DNA of 64,000 nt from the NCBI RefSeq assembly GCF_003350925.1, contig NZ_KZ857176.1:310001-374000 (forward strand), written 5' to 3'. The notes under the pieces were generated by a model. That model worked only from the letters and a program-made list of their open reading frames with translations, had not been told where the DNA came from and ran no database searches. Shown in pieces: positions 27,601-34,795 of this stretch. Every line of letters starts with the position of its first letter. The first letter of the stretch is position 1. Made by a program: the position numbers and the translations under genes. This stretch comes from Dyella tabacisoli. GTDB taxonomy: Bacteria > Pseudomonadota > Gammaproteobacteria > Xanthomonadales > Rhodanobacteraceae.

Positions 27601-28101
27601 CTAGGCCTGAACTTCAACGAGAACCCCTGGCAGGGCAGCTACGTCGTCGACACGCTTACCAACCTGGTGGAAGAGGCCGTGTACAAAGAGTTCGAGGCGA
27701 TCAGCGAGCGTGGTGGTGTACTCGGCGCGATGGACACCATGTACCAGCGCGGCAAGATTCAAGAAGAGTCGATGTACTACGAGCATAAGAAGCATGACGG
27801 CTCGCTACCGCTGATCGGCGTTAATACCTTCTTGCCGAAAGATCATGGCGGTGAGATTGCCACTGAGATCGAGCTGATTCGTTCGACCGAAGAGGAGAAG
27901 GGTCAGCAGATTACTAATGTCAAAGGCTATGGCGATGCGCGTAATGCGCTGGCGCCGGAGAGCTTGAAGGTGTTGCAGAATACGGCGCGTGATCGTCGCA
28001 ATGTGTTTGAGCAGTTGATCGAAGCGGTGAAGTACAACTCGCTGGGGCAGATTAGCCACGCGTTGTATGACGTGGGTGGGGAGTATCGAAGGAATATGTG
28101 A
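24640..28101 (+). CDS. icmF: Fused isobutyryl-CoA mutase IcmF
   Basis: A 1153-residue coenzyme B12-dependent mutase that interconverts isobutyryl-CoA and n-butyryl-CoA, with its own chaperone GTPase. The order is that of IcmF: a B12-binding domain at about 20-150 ([15 protein letters not shown] carries the DxH ligand; SSYQGGH and [11 protein letters not shown] follow), a MeaI-type GTPase at about 170-420 (P-loop GTGGAGKS near 215, NKFD near 360), and the mutase core to the end ([33 protein letters not shown]). The start at 24640 has GGAG upstream; the longer frame begins with an unlikely TTG. Methylmalonyl-CoA mutase is excluded by the domain order. It probably serves valine or branched-chain acyl-CoA metabolism and could supply precursors to the divergent ketosynthase. 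Confidence 0.93.
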   Translation: MSSTAKHVPASAAQQENSPLRFVTAASLFDGHDAAINIMRRIIQSQGAEVIHLGHNRSVEDVVRAALQEDADAIALSSYQGGHVEYFKYMVDMLKERGAAHIRVFGGGGGTITPEEIRELQAYGVERIYHPNDGMKLGLTEMIEDVMQRAGKAAVQREQGETSAVPKVDINDEISIGHMLSAIEEGRLSEAELESQRKQWKLAGKQTPVLGLTGTGGAGKSSVVDELLLRFLHAFPQMRIAVLAVDPTRRRSGGALLGDRIRMNSLRSHRVYMRSMATRRQHAATSIVLHDCIDFLKSQPYDLVIVETAGIGQSDSEIVDLVDFPVYVMTSEYGAASQLEKIDMIDFAELVVLNKFDKRGAEDALRDVRKQWKRNRTAFSLKDEDVPVYPTIASQFNDPGVTWMFSNLCRLMCDKLKLPEEKWSPQLDTSLKSPRATVLIPGSRVRYLAEIAEQGRAINSAIVHQAEYASKAQHYYEALKELGDEKLPRALDLYHSVDLHAEGDRSLITLRQRYNAALKELSHEAIHQLRDWPALYKSVTADVNEYKVRDKVIRVENYRDSLSHQKIPKVSPPKSKDWGELVSFLGREHLPGHYPYTGGVYPYRRSGEDPTRMFAGEGTPERTNRRFHYLSQGGAATRLSTAFDSVTLYGEDPAPRPDIFGKIGNSGVNIATLDDMKKLYSGFDLSAPSTSVSMTINGPAPMILAMFMNTAIDQNVEKYLREDDARWAAAEEKIAEIYKHVPRPKYHGELPAGNDGLGLGLLGVSGDELVDAETYQRIKQHTLQSVRGTVQADIFKEDQAQNTCIFSTEFALRMMGDIQQYFVDNKVRNFYSVSISGYHIAEAGANPISQLAFTLSNGFTIVEYYLARGMSVDDFAPNLSFFFSNGMDPEYTVIGRVARRIWARAMRERYGASARSQMMKYHIQTSGRSLHAQEIQFNDIRTTLQAMYALFDNCNSLHTNAYDEAITTPTEESVRRAVAIQMIINKELGLNFNENPWQGSYVVDTLTNLVEEAVYKEFEAISERGGVLGAMDTMYQRGKIQEESMYYEHKKHDGSLPLIGVNTFLPKDHGGEIATEIELIRSTEEEKGQQITNVKGYGDARNALAPESLKVLQNTARDRRNVFEQLIEAVKYNSLGQISHALYDVGGEYRRNM

Positions 28102-28117
28102 TCCATTGGATCATTGA

Positions 28118-28151
28118 AAGAAAAGGGCCGCTGTCTGGCGGCCCTTTTCTT
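28118..28151 (+). terminator. Intrinsic terminator after icmF
   Basis: A perfect 14-bp stem, AAGAAAAGGGCCGC at 28118-28131 and its complement at 28138-28151, encloses the 6-base loop TGTCTG. The right arm ends in CCCTTTTCTT, supplying the T-tract on the plus strand, and the A-rich left arm lets it act in the opposite direction too. Confidence 0.9.
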
Positions 28152-28194
28152 ATGACGACTTGCGTCATATGACGGTTGACGTTATGGTTTGCTC

Positions 28195-28476
28195 GTGATC
28201 AGAAACTTTGCCGACAAGGAGGCGGAAAAGATCTGGGGCGGAACGCCCTCGCGGCGTCTGCCTGCCGATATCCAAACCGTGGCGCGTCGCAAGCTGCGTA
28301 TGCTCGGAAATGCCTCCGTGCTAGATGATCTGCGTGTTCCACCAGCCAATCGGCTCGAAGCCCTCAAGGGCAATCGCAAAGGCCAGTACAGCATTCGGAT
28401 CAACGATCAATGGCGTATCTGTTTTCGATGGATTGACGGCGATGTTTACGACGTGGAAATCGTCGATTACCACTGA
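28195..28476 (+). CDS. higB: HigB/RelE-type toxin
   Basis: A 93-residue ribosome-dependent mRNA interferase of the HigB family. The GTG at 28195 gives (M)IRNFADKEAEKIW, the standard HigB opening; a TTG six bases earlier is less likely. Conserved features are RRLPADIQTVARRKLRML, LRVPPANRLEALKG and the C-terminal SIRINDQWRICFRW...DVEIVDYH with the basic and aromatic active-site residues of the fold. The antitoxin gene follows after 16 bases, the toxin-first order typical of higBA. Located directly behind icmF and in front of an icmF-like scrap, it looks like an inserted module. Confidence 0.92.
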   Translation: MIRNFADKEAEKIWGGTPSRRLPADIQTVARRKLRMLGNASVLDDLRVPPANRLEALKGNRKGQYSIRINDQWRICFRWIDGDVYDVEIVDYH

Positions 28477-28492
28477 CACCAACGAGTCGATC

Positions 28493-28783
28493 ATGAAGAG
28501 CCTGCCCAATATCCATCCCGGCGAAGTGCTGCTTGAGGAGTTTCTGACCCCCCTGGGCATCAGCCAGAACGCTTTGGCGCGCGCTGCTGGCGTGCCGCCG
28601 CGACGTATCAACGAGATCGTGCTTGGCAAGCGTGGTGTCACGGCGGATACCGCGGTGCGTCTGGCCGTGGCTTTGGGGACCAGCGAACGCTTCTGGCTGG
28701 GGCTCCAGGCGGACTACGATCTGGAGGAAGCTCACCGTACACTCGGCAAAGCTATTGAGCTGATTGAGCGGATTGCGGCGTGA
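28493..28783 (+). CDS. higA: HigA-type antitoxin
   Basis: A 96-residue DNA-binding antitoxin. MKSLPNIHPGEVLLEEFLTP at the N-terminus is the HigA signature, followed by an XRE-type helix-turn-helix (GISQNALARAAGVPPRRINE, about 25-45) and the TADTAVRLAVALGTSERFWLGLQ segment. It neutralises HigB and represses the pair by binding its promoter, which must lie in 28152-28194. Its stop codon is immediately followed by the icmF-like remnant. Confidence 0.92.
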   Translation: MKSLPNIHPGEVLLEEFLTPLGISQNALARAAGVPPRRINEIVLGKRGVTADTAVRLAVALGTSERFWLGLQADYDLEEAHRTLGKAIELIERIAA

Positions 28784-28854
28784 TCTTCCCGTCCAAGGGG
28801 CATAGTGGCGAAATCGCCACCGTGATCGAAGTCATCCGTGCGACCGAGGAATAG
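28783..28854 (+). pseudogene. Decayed fragment of an icmF-like gene
   Basis: Directly after higA the plus frame reads IFPSKGHSGEIATVIEVIRA TEE and stops at 28854. IcmF in this window has [22 protein letters not shown] at the matching place, about codons 1065-1087. The similarity is clear in protein and weaker in DNA, so it is a diverged homologue and not a recent copy. Nothing before or after it matches the gene. It probably marks the far edge of an old insertion or deletion involving the higBA module. Confidence 0.65.
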
Positions 28855-29098
28855 AGGGGGTCGTACCCTTAAGCGTGGTGTCGATCCGAACCTGCGCCAC
28901 GAATTCGTTACGAGTGCGGCGTAGATCCTGATAGTCAGCATCTTTCATTGTTCCGATGAAGACAATGGTGGACTTTGCATCCTTCTCTTCCAGCGAAAGT
29001 TTAGGTACTTCAAATGCGCTTATGCCAGGAGAGTACGTAAGCAATGTTTGTATGGCGATAAGCGCCAAAACAATCGCAGTCAAACTTAGTACTCGCAT
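28832..29098 (-). CDS. Small secreted protein, probably truncated
   Basis: An 88-codon frame with an N-terminal signal or anchor (LSLTAIVLALIAIQTLLTY) and a soluble part (KSTIVFIGTMKDADYQDLRR) that ends VRIDTTLKGT before running into the icmF-like scrap on the opposite strand. Secreted proteins with a VxxTLKG strand normally continue for another 50 or more residues, so the 3' end is probably lost at about 28855. GGAA precedes the ATG at 29098. The family is not recognised. Confidence 0.45.
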   Translation of the reverse strand: MRVLSLTAIVLALIAIQTLLTYSPGISAFEVPKLSLEEKDAKSTIVFIGTMKDADYQDLRRTRNEFVAQVRIDTTLKGTTPSIPRSHG

Positions 29099-29137
29099 AG
29101 CATTCCAGATGCATAGGGGAGTAGAGGTCTATTGCGA

Positions 29138-29974
29138 TCATGCCGCTCTCGTCCCTCGACAAGCCGGATACTTCGCGCAACCCCAGAAGCGATCTTTTGA
29201 ACTTCGATTTGAGCGCTGAACCATATCTGCACCGCATTTCGGGCAGGCTGGATTGGTTGACGGCGTCGGATCGGGTGGAGGCGTAGCCACAGCCACAGGT
29301 TTGGCCGTTGCTGTTGTTGCTTTTGCTAGCGGCGGTGTTTGACTCTCACGCACCATCGCAAGCAACGCCTCACCATGAATCAGCTCAATAGGCTTGCCTT
29401 GTGCAAAGCGCTGTGCGTCCACGGTGTAGTCACCTACTGCGACGATCTTCACCGCAGCCGCACCGTGATGTGCCAATAGACCAAACATCTCTCGCACGAC
29501 CTTGACGTCAACGCGTTGTGTTTTCCATTGCTTGCATTGCACGAGTGTGGTTTTGCCCTCCTTGTGCAGGATCAGGTCAATGCCGCCATCGGCGCCGCCC
29601 AGCCCGGTTTCATGGATGGTGTAGCCGCGACGACGAAACGCCTCGCCCACCAGCATCTCGAACTCGCGCCAGTTCATCGCGCGTAGGCTGTCCAGCCCGG
29701 TCTGCGTTTCCAGCAGGCTTTTTCGTCGTTTGCTCTTTAAATAAGAGCCGAGTGCTGCGGCCCAGCAAAGAACCAGGACGAGCCACGCAAGCGGGGCAAG
29801 AACTCCACTGGAGTAGATTTTGCCCATGCCCGAGAGATAAGGATTGGTGCTTATACCGAGGGCCCAACCAATGCCGTAGCGGATGGCGATATAGCCAATC
29901 AAGCCGAGCATGATGCCGACCGGCCACGGCATTGAAGCAACCGTGTCGATGCCACTTCCCTTGCGCCTTGCCAT
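29138..29974 (-). CDS. Membrane-anchored Mrr-type restriction endonuclease-like protein with zinc ribbon
   Basis: A 278-residue protein starting MARRKGSG at 29974 behind GGGGGAGGAACT. Two transmembrane helices come first (MPWPVGIMLGLIGYIAIRYG; LAPLAWLVLVLCWAAALGSY). Residues about 95-205 form an Mrr_cat nuclease domain: MNWREFEMLVGEAFRRRGY, then the PD-(D/E)xK core GGADGGIDLIL...TTLVQCKQWK, with Asp and QxK in place. After a proline/threonine-rich linker the end has a topoisomerase-type zinc ribbon (CPKCGADMVQRS...FWGCAKYPACRGT). Such proteins are usually annotated as restriction or DNA-damage nucleases; membrane attachment suggests a role in defence or envelope-linked DNA handling. It stands alone, without a methylase. 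Confidence 0.85.
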   Translation of the reverse strand: MARRKGSGIDTVASMPWPVGIMLGLIGYIAIRYGIGWALGISTNPYLSGMGKIYSSGVLAPLAWLVLVLCWAAALGSYLKSKRRKSLLETQTGLDSLRAMNWREFEMLVGEAFRRRGYTIHETGLGGADGGIDLILHKEGKTTLVQCKQWKTQRVDVKVVREMFGLLAHHGAAAVKIVAVGDYTVDAQRFAQGKPIELIHGEALLAMVRESQTPPLAKATTATAKPVAVATPPPDPTPSTNPACPKCGADMVQRSNRSSKDRFWGCAKYPACRGTRAA

Positions 29975-30086
29975 AGTTCCTCCCCCTGAGTGCCGCATGG
30001 CTTGCGAACCATACTGCGAATAAGTGGCGAAGACACTATGGCCGGGCTATGAGACTTCGCGGTAGCGACCACGGAAGAGCCAGCGA

Positions 30087-30159
30087 GTAGGTTGGGCTGA
30101 ACGAAGTGATGCCCAACGTTGCGCAACGTTGGGGTTCGCATAGGCTCACCCCAACCTAC
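30087..30159. repeat. Palindromic dispersed repeat, family B, copy 2
   Basis: Same element as at 20925-21010 and 33885-33957, here with the central 20-bp perfect palindrome CCAACGTTGCGCAACGTTGG and GTAGGTTGGG / CCCAACCTAC ends. The flanks CAGCGA before it and TCCCGGTGTCATGCTGCCTG after it are shared with copy 3, making a direct repeat of about 100 bases around the small gene at 30418-30684. Confidence 0.85.
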
Positions 30160-30417
30160 CTCCCGGTGTCATGCTGCCTGTCGTGCTGCTCGGATTCAGC
30201 TCACTCTGACCCGCCTTGATTCCGCTTTGATTCCTCGACGCGCACTTTTTAGCTTGCAGCCTTCTCGCTAGAGCGTCTGTCAGCGAATATCGGCTGCGCA
30301 TGCGGGAAGGTCCGCTCTGACCCCGCTTTGGATCGTTGGTCCAAACGGGTAACGGCGATACACGAGCGAAGCGGGGCCAACCGGGCTATCGTGCCGTCCT
30401 GATCACGAAGAAATGCC

Positions 30418-30684
30418 ATGACGAAAAGCTACGACCCGCCGCTGACCACGAACCCGCATGCACCCCTCTACCGTGTCGATAAAGCGATTCAGGCAGCCCA
30501 GCTACGGCTGGATGCGGCTATCGACGCGAAGCGGCATCACACTAGCCACAATCTGGCCCACGAAGTGATTAAAGAGGCCCGCGAAGGACTCAAGAAGTCG
30601 GAACTGTTGCGTGTTCTCAAGATCAAGGAACTCGCGCAGAAGGCGGCGGAGACTGAGGCGGCTGGAAAATCGGAGCAAAACTAA
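30418..30684 (+). CDS. Small helical hypothetical protein
   Basis: An 88-residue cytoplasmic protein, highly charged and almost entirely helical after residue 15 (RVDKAIQAAQLRLDAAIDAK, EAREGLKKSELLRVLKIKEL), with heptad-like spacing that suggests a coiled coil. No signal peptide, membrane segment or known motif is visible. It is flanked on both sides by direct copies of a 100-base repeat. The upstream 258 bases contain no other gene. The length and clean composition support a real gene, but only moderately. Confidence 0.5.
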   Translation: MTKSYDPPLTTNPHAPLYRVDKAIQAAQLRLDAAIDAKRHHTSHNLAHEVIKEAREGLKKSELLRVLKIKELAQKAAETEAAGKSEQN

Positions 30685-30711
30685 CCCAAAACACAAGGCA
30701 GGGGTCAGCGA

Positions 30712-30784
30712 GTAGGTTGGGCTGAACGAAGTGATTCCCAACGTGGCGAAACGTTGGGGTTCGCACAGGCTCACCCCAACCTAC
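30712..30784. repeat. Palindromic dispersed repeat, family B, copy 3
   Basis: Same orientation and nearly the same sequence as copy 2, with a few changes in the central palindrome (CCCAACGTGGCGAAACGTTG). It shares extended flanks with copy 2 on both sides. It lies between the 88-residue gene and the end of mtfA. Confidence 0.85.
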
Positions 30785-30842
30785 GTCCCGGTGTCATGCT
30801 GCCTGTCGCATCCGCTGAGGTTCGATCTTGAATACTGCGCGC

Positions 30843-31598
30843 TTAGAACGGGTGCTGCCGGTAAAATTGTTCGAGCTGCCGATAGACGTCCGGCAAATGC
30901 TGGCGCAATGTTGCCGGCGCCTCGAAAAATTGCTCACTGGCAACTGCAAAGAACTCGGCCGGGCTTTCAAGGGCATACGGGTCAATCGGCAAGTCAGCCC
31001 CGTTGCGTTGCTCATCCTGCAGGCGGTCCCACGCACTTGAGAAGACTTGTGTCCACACGCGGCGGTCCATACGCCGGTGTAATGGCGGAAAGCCGTTGGC
31101 GTCCCCGTTGAGCATATCGAGCTTGTGTGCCATTTCGTGGATGACTACGTTGTGCCCCGGTTTCTTCCCGGCATTCAGCACATCCGCCCATGACACGATC
31201 ACCGGACCGCGTCCCCACGCCTCGCCGGCCATCACGGTGTTGGTCTGATGAACCACCCCCGCTGCGTCGACTTTTGGACGACGTGGAACGAACACATCCG
31301 GGTACACGATGACGCTGTGCCAACCGTCGTACCAGTCGAGGCCCAGTTTCAGGATGGGTATGCAAGCGTGCGCCGCGAGCAAAACCCGGTCGGCGTCGTC
31401 AAGTTGCAAACCCTTGGTTGGCTCCAGCGACTTGCTCTCCAGGAATAGCGTTGCCAGCACGCGTAGTGTGGCCTGGTCGGAAGCGCCCAGCCGACGCGCT
31501 GGGCCACACCGCTGCAGCGCGTCTCGCCAGAGCGATTCGGCGATCGGGTGCCGAGCGACGATGCGTCGTATGCGCCAGTTTCTGATTTTGTTGAACAT
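30843..31598 (-). CDS. mtfA: MtfA-type zinc peptidase (M90 family)
   Basis: A 251-residue cytosolic zinc peptidase. In enterobacteria MtfA binds the glucose repressor Mlc and has aminopeptidase activity; here only the family role can be claimed. The zinc site HEMAHKLD (HExxH) is near residue 155, with the downstream ALESPAEFFAVASEQFFE segment supplying the third ligand Glu, as in the anthrax-lethal-factor-like MtfA fold. GEAWGRGPVIVSWADV is also conserved. Length is typical. It is flanked by a family B repeat and a beta-propeller gene on the same strand. Confidence 0.9.
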   Translation of the reverse strand: MFNKIRNWRIRRIVARHPIAESLWRDALQRCGPARRLGASDQATLRVLATLFLESKSLEPTKGLQLDDADRVLLAAHACIPILKLGLDWYDGWHSVIVYPDVFVPRRPKVDAAGVVHQTNTVMAGEAWGRGPVIVSWADVLNAGKKPGHNVVIHEMAHKLDMLNGDANGFPPLHRRMDRRVWTQVFSSAWDRLQDEQRNGADLPIDPYALESPAEFFAVASEQFFEAPATLRQHLPDVYRQLEQFYRQHPF

Positions 31599-31684
31599 GC
31601 CCAGATGTTGGAGGGCGCACTGGCGAAAGCAAGGGGTGGGGGTGGATTTTCTCTAGGCGCGGCGGCCTTGCGTCGCAAAACAGG

Positions 31685-31720
31685 GGCAGAGTGTTTTTCA
31701 AGATAGAAACGCACTCTGCC
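31685..31720. terminator. Weak stem-loop between the propeller gene and mtfA
   Basis: A 9-bp perfect inverted repeat, GGCAGAGTG at 31685-31693 and its complement at 31712-31720, encloses an 18-base loop. It lies 48 bases after the stop of the propeller gene on the minus strand. No T-tract follows, so termination is only possible. Confidence 0.3.
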
Positions 31721-31767
31721 TCTTTCACTGTGCACGAGTGGCACGGATAGCGCCGCTGCATTTTCCC

Positions 31768-32931
31768 TCAATACTGCGTATTCAAATACCCGATCTTGGT
31801 AGTCACAGGAGCGAAGACGCCGGCCTCAGTGAACCAGAGCAAGTCCGTCTTCTTATCCAGCGCGATGTTGTAGTAGCCACTATGGGGCGAAGGAATCGCG
31901 TACTCGGTAAATCGGGCTTCAAACGGATCGAGGCGGCCGAGCAATCCGGCGTCTTCCTCAAACCAGACGCGCCCATGGCGATCCACACGCATGTCCTCCG
32001 CTTCGGCGTTGGCCGTGGGGATGGGATACTCGATCCACCCCTGCGTCACGGACGGCCGGACGGTATGGATACTGGGAGGCACGGGTGTGTTCGTACTGGG
32101 TACGCGCGCTGTCACGGTGCGCGCTACGGGTGTGACCTGACTGCTTGCCGTGTGGATATTGGGTACGACAACGGCATCGCTGTGAGGGGCTGCAACGGGC
32201 ACGAGCAGGGCCAAGGCATTGGCGTAGTACTCCGATACCCAGACTGTACCGTTGGCATTGGCGACTATGCCGGAAGGTGTGCCGCCAAGCGTCGGCACCG
32301 TGTAGGTGCTAATCACGTTCGTCCATGGATTGAGGCGGCGAACGTTGTTCGTACCGGCCGCGCCGACGCCATCGAAGTTGCGCTCCACGAACCAGACATT
32401 GCCGAATAGATCCAGGCTTAGCTGTTCCATGTTGTCATCGGGATGCTCCAGCGCCACCGGCCATTCCGTGATCTCGCCGCGCGGAGAGAGTCGGCCGATA
32501 CCTGCGGTCTCGGTAAACCATTTGCTGCCATCGGCAGCGATCTGGATAAAGAACGGCGACGCCCCGGAGGGAATTGCATACTCGTCGATCTTTCCAGTGC
32601 CAGGGTCCAGATGTCCGATGGCATGCGTCGCGCTATCGGTAAACCAGATCCCGTCTCTACTCGCCTTGAGGATAAAAGGCTGTCCGCCGTTGGGCACGGG
32701 GAATTCGGACGAGGTGTGATCGGGATGCAGCACCGCAATCTTTCCCGCAGCGGTCTCGGCGTACCACACGCTGCCATCGCCGGCGACGTCGATACCCTGC
32801 GGAGAGCTGGAGGGGGACGGGGTCGCGAATTCACCAATCGTGGCTTTGGCGGTCGACGCGTGTGCCGGCATACCAAAGAGAGTCGTACTCACAATGGCCT
32901 GCGCGGCTAGGTACAGGATGCGTTTCATCAT
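31768..32931 (-). CDS. Secreted Vgb-like beta-propeller protein
   Basis: A 387-residue exported protein with a signal peptide (LAAQAIVSTTLFGMPAHAS). The mature part is built of repeated blades of the form G-[DN]-[VIG]-W-[FY]-[TAV]-E, for example DGSVWYAETAAGKIA, DGIWFTDSATHAIG, GNVWFVERN and GRVWFEEDAG, the pattern of streptogramin B lyase-type (Vgb) and NHL propellers. A proline/threonine/valine-rich insert of about 50 residues (around 250-300) interrupts the propeller. The Vgb catalytic His/Glu set cannot be confirmed, so it is more likely a binding or structural propeller than a true lyase. GGAG precedes the paired ATG codons. Confidence 0.75.
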   Translation of the reverse strand: MMKRILYLAAQAIVSTTLFGMPAHASTAKATIGEFATPSPSSSPQGIDVAGDGSVWYAETAAGKIAVLHPDHTSSEFPVPNGGQPFILKASRDGIWFTDSATHAIGHLDPGTGKIDEYAIPSGASPFFIQIAADGSKWFTETAGIGRLSPRGEITEWPVALEHPDDNMEQLSLDLFGNVWFVERNFDGVGAAGTNNVRRLNPWTNVISTYTVPTLGGTPSGIVANANGTVWVSEYYANALALLVPVAAPHSDAVVVPNIHTASSQVTPVARTVTARVPSTNTPVPPSIHTVRPSVTQGWIEYPIPTANAEAEDMRVDRHGRVWFEEDAGLLGRLDPFEARFTEYAIPSPHSGYYNIALDKKTDLLWFTEAGVFAPVTTKIGYLNTQY

Positions 32932-33112
32932 GTAGCTCCTTGTGATTTTGCGGATTCGATAGCGATACGAGCGGGGTCATAGCCCTGGTGAATTATCGTG
33001 GGGAGGTATGAGAACGCAGGGTGATGAAGTGCCAGAAATAACGGCATAGGTTGGGGATGGCGGTGTCAGGTTGAGTTTTTCTTGCTCAATCTGACGCATC
33101 GGAAGCTAGCAA

Positions 33113-33179
33113 GTAGGTTGGGCTGAACGAAGTGATGCCCAACGTTACGCAACGTTTAGGCTCGCCTAGGCTCACCTCA
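33113..33179. repeat. Palindromic dispersed repeat, family B, copy 4 (damaged)
   Basis: It begins GTAGGTTGGGCTGAACGAAG TGATGCCCAACGTTACGC, as the other copies do, but the second half has drifted (AACGTTTAGGCTCGCC) and the closing CCCAACCTAC is lost. It lies 50 bases before the start of the membrane protein at 33229. Confidence 0.7.
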
Positions 33180-33228
33180 GCAACCAAGATGTGATCCAAT
33201 CCAATAACTCACACCGCTGGGATGCCCT

Positions 33229-33888
33229 ATGTCGATGCCGCCGCTGAGTTACGCCTTGCTCGAAGAGCGTGTTGGCGAGTACGTCAAAGAGGTAGAGGAC
33301 AAAAAGCCGAGTTTGCTGGAACGTGGGGCGTTCGCGTTTGGGCTGCTGTGCGCCGGTGCGGGAGCATTGTGTGGCGTACTGATTGGAGGGATGTTGGGCT
33401 TGCGTCTGGCGCAATTGGGTCTGGCGGCGGAGCTAATTGGGTTTGGAGTGAGTGGAGTCTGCATGATCCGACGAGAGCGGAATACCTTTCGTCGTCCGCA
33501 TGTGCAATTCACGCGCGAGCTTGATCGGGATTTCGGCGACTATCGCAAACTGGTGGGCTGGTTACGTGGATATCCTGCACGGGATATTGCAAGGCGGCTT
33601 CGCTATATACGGGATCGCAAAGCGTCTTTCATTTATCGCTATGGGTTATTCAGCGGTGGCATGGAGCGGTTTGGTTTTCTGCCGGTGATTATTGCTCTCT
33701 ATCTCCAGTTCAAGGACTGGGAGTTTGGCGATTGGCAGTCTCTTGGCAAAGTGCATTTGCTTGGCGGGTTACTGCTTTGGCTGCTGTTTCTGGCTTACCT
33801 CAGTGCGTGGTGGTTGGTCGGTCTGCGGAATCGCATCGATATCTATGAGGCTTTGCTAGCAGAAGCAGCGATAACGGAAGAGCGGTAG
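33229..33888 (+). CDS. Multi-pass membrane protein of unknown function
   Basis: A 219-residue inner-membrane protein with about four hydrophobic helices in two pairs: FAFGLLCAGAGALCGVLIGG and LRLAQLGLAAELIGFGVSGV near 35-80, then FLPVIIALYLQF and LLGGLLLWLLFLAYLSAWWL near 150-200, separated by a charged cytoplasmic loop (RRHVQFTRELDRDFGDYRK-like). ATG at 33229 or 33235 could start it. The stop codon TAG is supplied by the first bases of a family B repeat, so the original C-terminus may have been altered. The family is not recognised. Confidence 0.65.
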   Translation: MSMPPLSYALLEERVGEYVKEVEDKKPSLLERGAFAFGLLCAGAGALCGVLIGGMLGLRLAQLGLAAELIGFGVSGVCMIRRERNTFRRPHVQFTRELDRDFGDYRKLVGWLRGYPARDIARRLRYIRDRKASFIYRYGLFSGGMERFGFLPVIIALYLQFKDWEFGDWQSLGKVHLLGGLLLWLLFLAYLSAWWLVGLRNRIDIYEALLAEAAITEER

Positions 33889-33957
33889 GTTGGGCTGAAC
33901 GAAGTGATGCCCAACGTTGCGCAACGTTGGGGTTCGCATGCGCTCACCCCAACCTAC
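33885..33957. repeat. Palindromic dispersed repeat, family B, copy 5
   Basis: An intact copy with GTAGGTTGGG / CCCCAACCTAC ends and the perfect central palindrome CCAACGTTGCGCAACGTTGG at 33911-33930. Its first bases overlap the stop codon of the preceding membrane protein gene. Confidence 0.85.
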
Positions 33958-34025
33958 GATTAGCTGCGTTGTTTGCGGGTTCCGGCGCAACAAGAACAGT
34001 CGTTCGCATCCTTTATGCCTGCCGT

Positions 34026-34781
34026 TTATTTCCTCGGCCGAATATCGACATCCTCGTCATGCCCCATCCTGCCGCCCTGGAATCCTACCGTGACGCTGTG
34101 CGTCGTTTCGCCGGGTGTGACGTTGGCGTAGATGGGGGTCATTATCATCCCGGCTTCGCAGTCGAGCGCTATGTCGTTATCGATGTGGCCGGTAGTTATG
34201 TTGACCAGTCGCAGGTGACGCATTGATGCGAGGCAATCCTTGGATGACTCGTAGACACCGAGCAGCAGGTGCGTCTTGGTGTGATACCACATGGGAATTT
34301 CGACAATGCCTGTGAGTGGGTGTGGGCGCTCGGTACCGCCGGTGTCGTCCAGGCTGCCGACCTGATGCAGGGTCATCGGCAGTGTTTTCTTGCCGTCGTT
34401 CCATTCGCCGATGGCGCTGTCATCGGCGATTTTCAGTGCGATGGGGCAGGGCACCGGATGTGCTGCCGAGCGTGCAGGCACGACGGGTGAGTCAGCCACT
34501 GAGCGCGGCGGTGCCGCCTCGCATAGCACCATGTTGCCGTCTGGCTGGCGCTTACCTTGTAACGGGATCGGGATGCGATGCGCGTCGTAGTAGTAGCTGC
34601 CTTCGACGCGCCATCGCGATGGTCCATCGTGATTGAGGTAATCGTAGGTTTGCAGCGAAACGTGCACCGGCACCTTGCCGACCGTGCCGACGTAGTTCTT
34701 GATCTCGTACCAGCCGGCGCTGGCCTGCGAGGTGACGAACAACAAAGCCAGGGATGCGAAGAGAGAGATGTTCCTTGTCAT
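34026..34781 (-). CDS. Secreted hypothetical protein
   Basis: A 251-residue exported protein. The start MTRNISLFASLALLFVTSQA at 34781 gives a clear signal peptide cleaved near SASA, and AGGA lies upstream. The mature part is beta-rich and reads WYEIKNYVGTVGKVPVHVSL, then repeated Tyr-rich (GSYYYDAHRIPI) and Cys-containing segments (VLCEAAPP, HPVPCPIAL, SKDCLAS, ALDCEAG), suggesting disulfides. The family is not recognised. It is divergent from nothing; the next gene on the same strand, upstream, is a truncated response regulator. Confidence 0.65.
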   Translation of the reverse strand: MTRNISLFASLALLFVTSQASAGWYEIKNYVGTVGKVPVHVSLQTYDYLNHDGPSRWRVEGSYYYDAHRIPIPLQGKRQPDGNMVLCEAAPPRSVADSPVVPARSAAHPVPCPIALKIADDSAIGEWNDGKKTLPMTLHQVGSLDDTGGTERPHPLTGIVEIPMWYHTKTHLLLGVYESSKDCLASMRHLRLVNITTGHIDNDIALDCEAGMIMTPIYANVTPGETTHSVTVGFQGGRMGHDEDVDIRPRK

Positions 34782-34795
34782 AGTCCTGTTCCAGT

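Noticed and set aside
31768-32931. Virginiamycin B lyase resistance gene
   Set aside because: Only the propeller pattern is visible; the catalytic residues could not be confirmed, the protein is secreted and it has a long insert, so resistance cannot be claimed.
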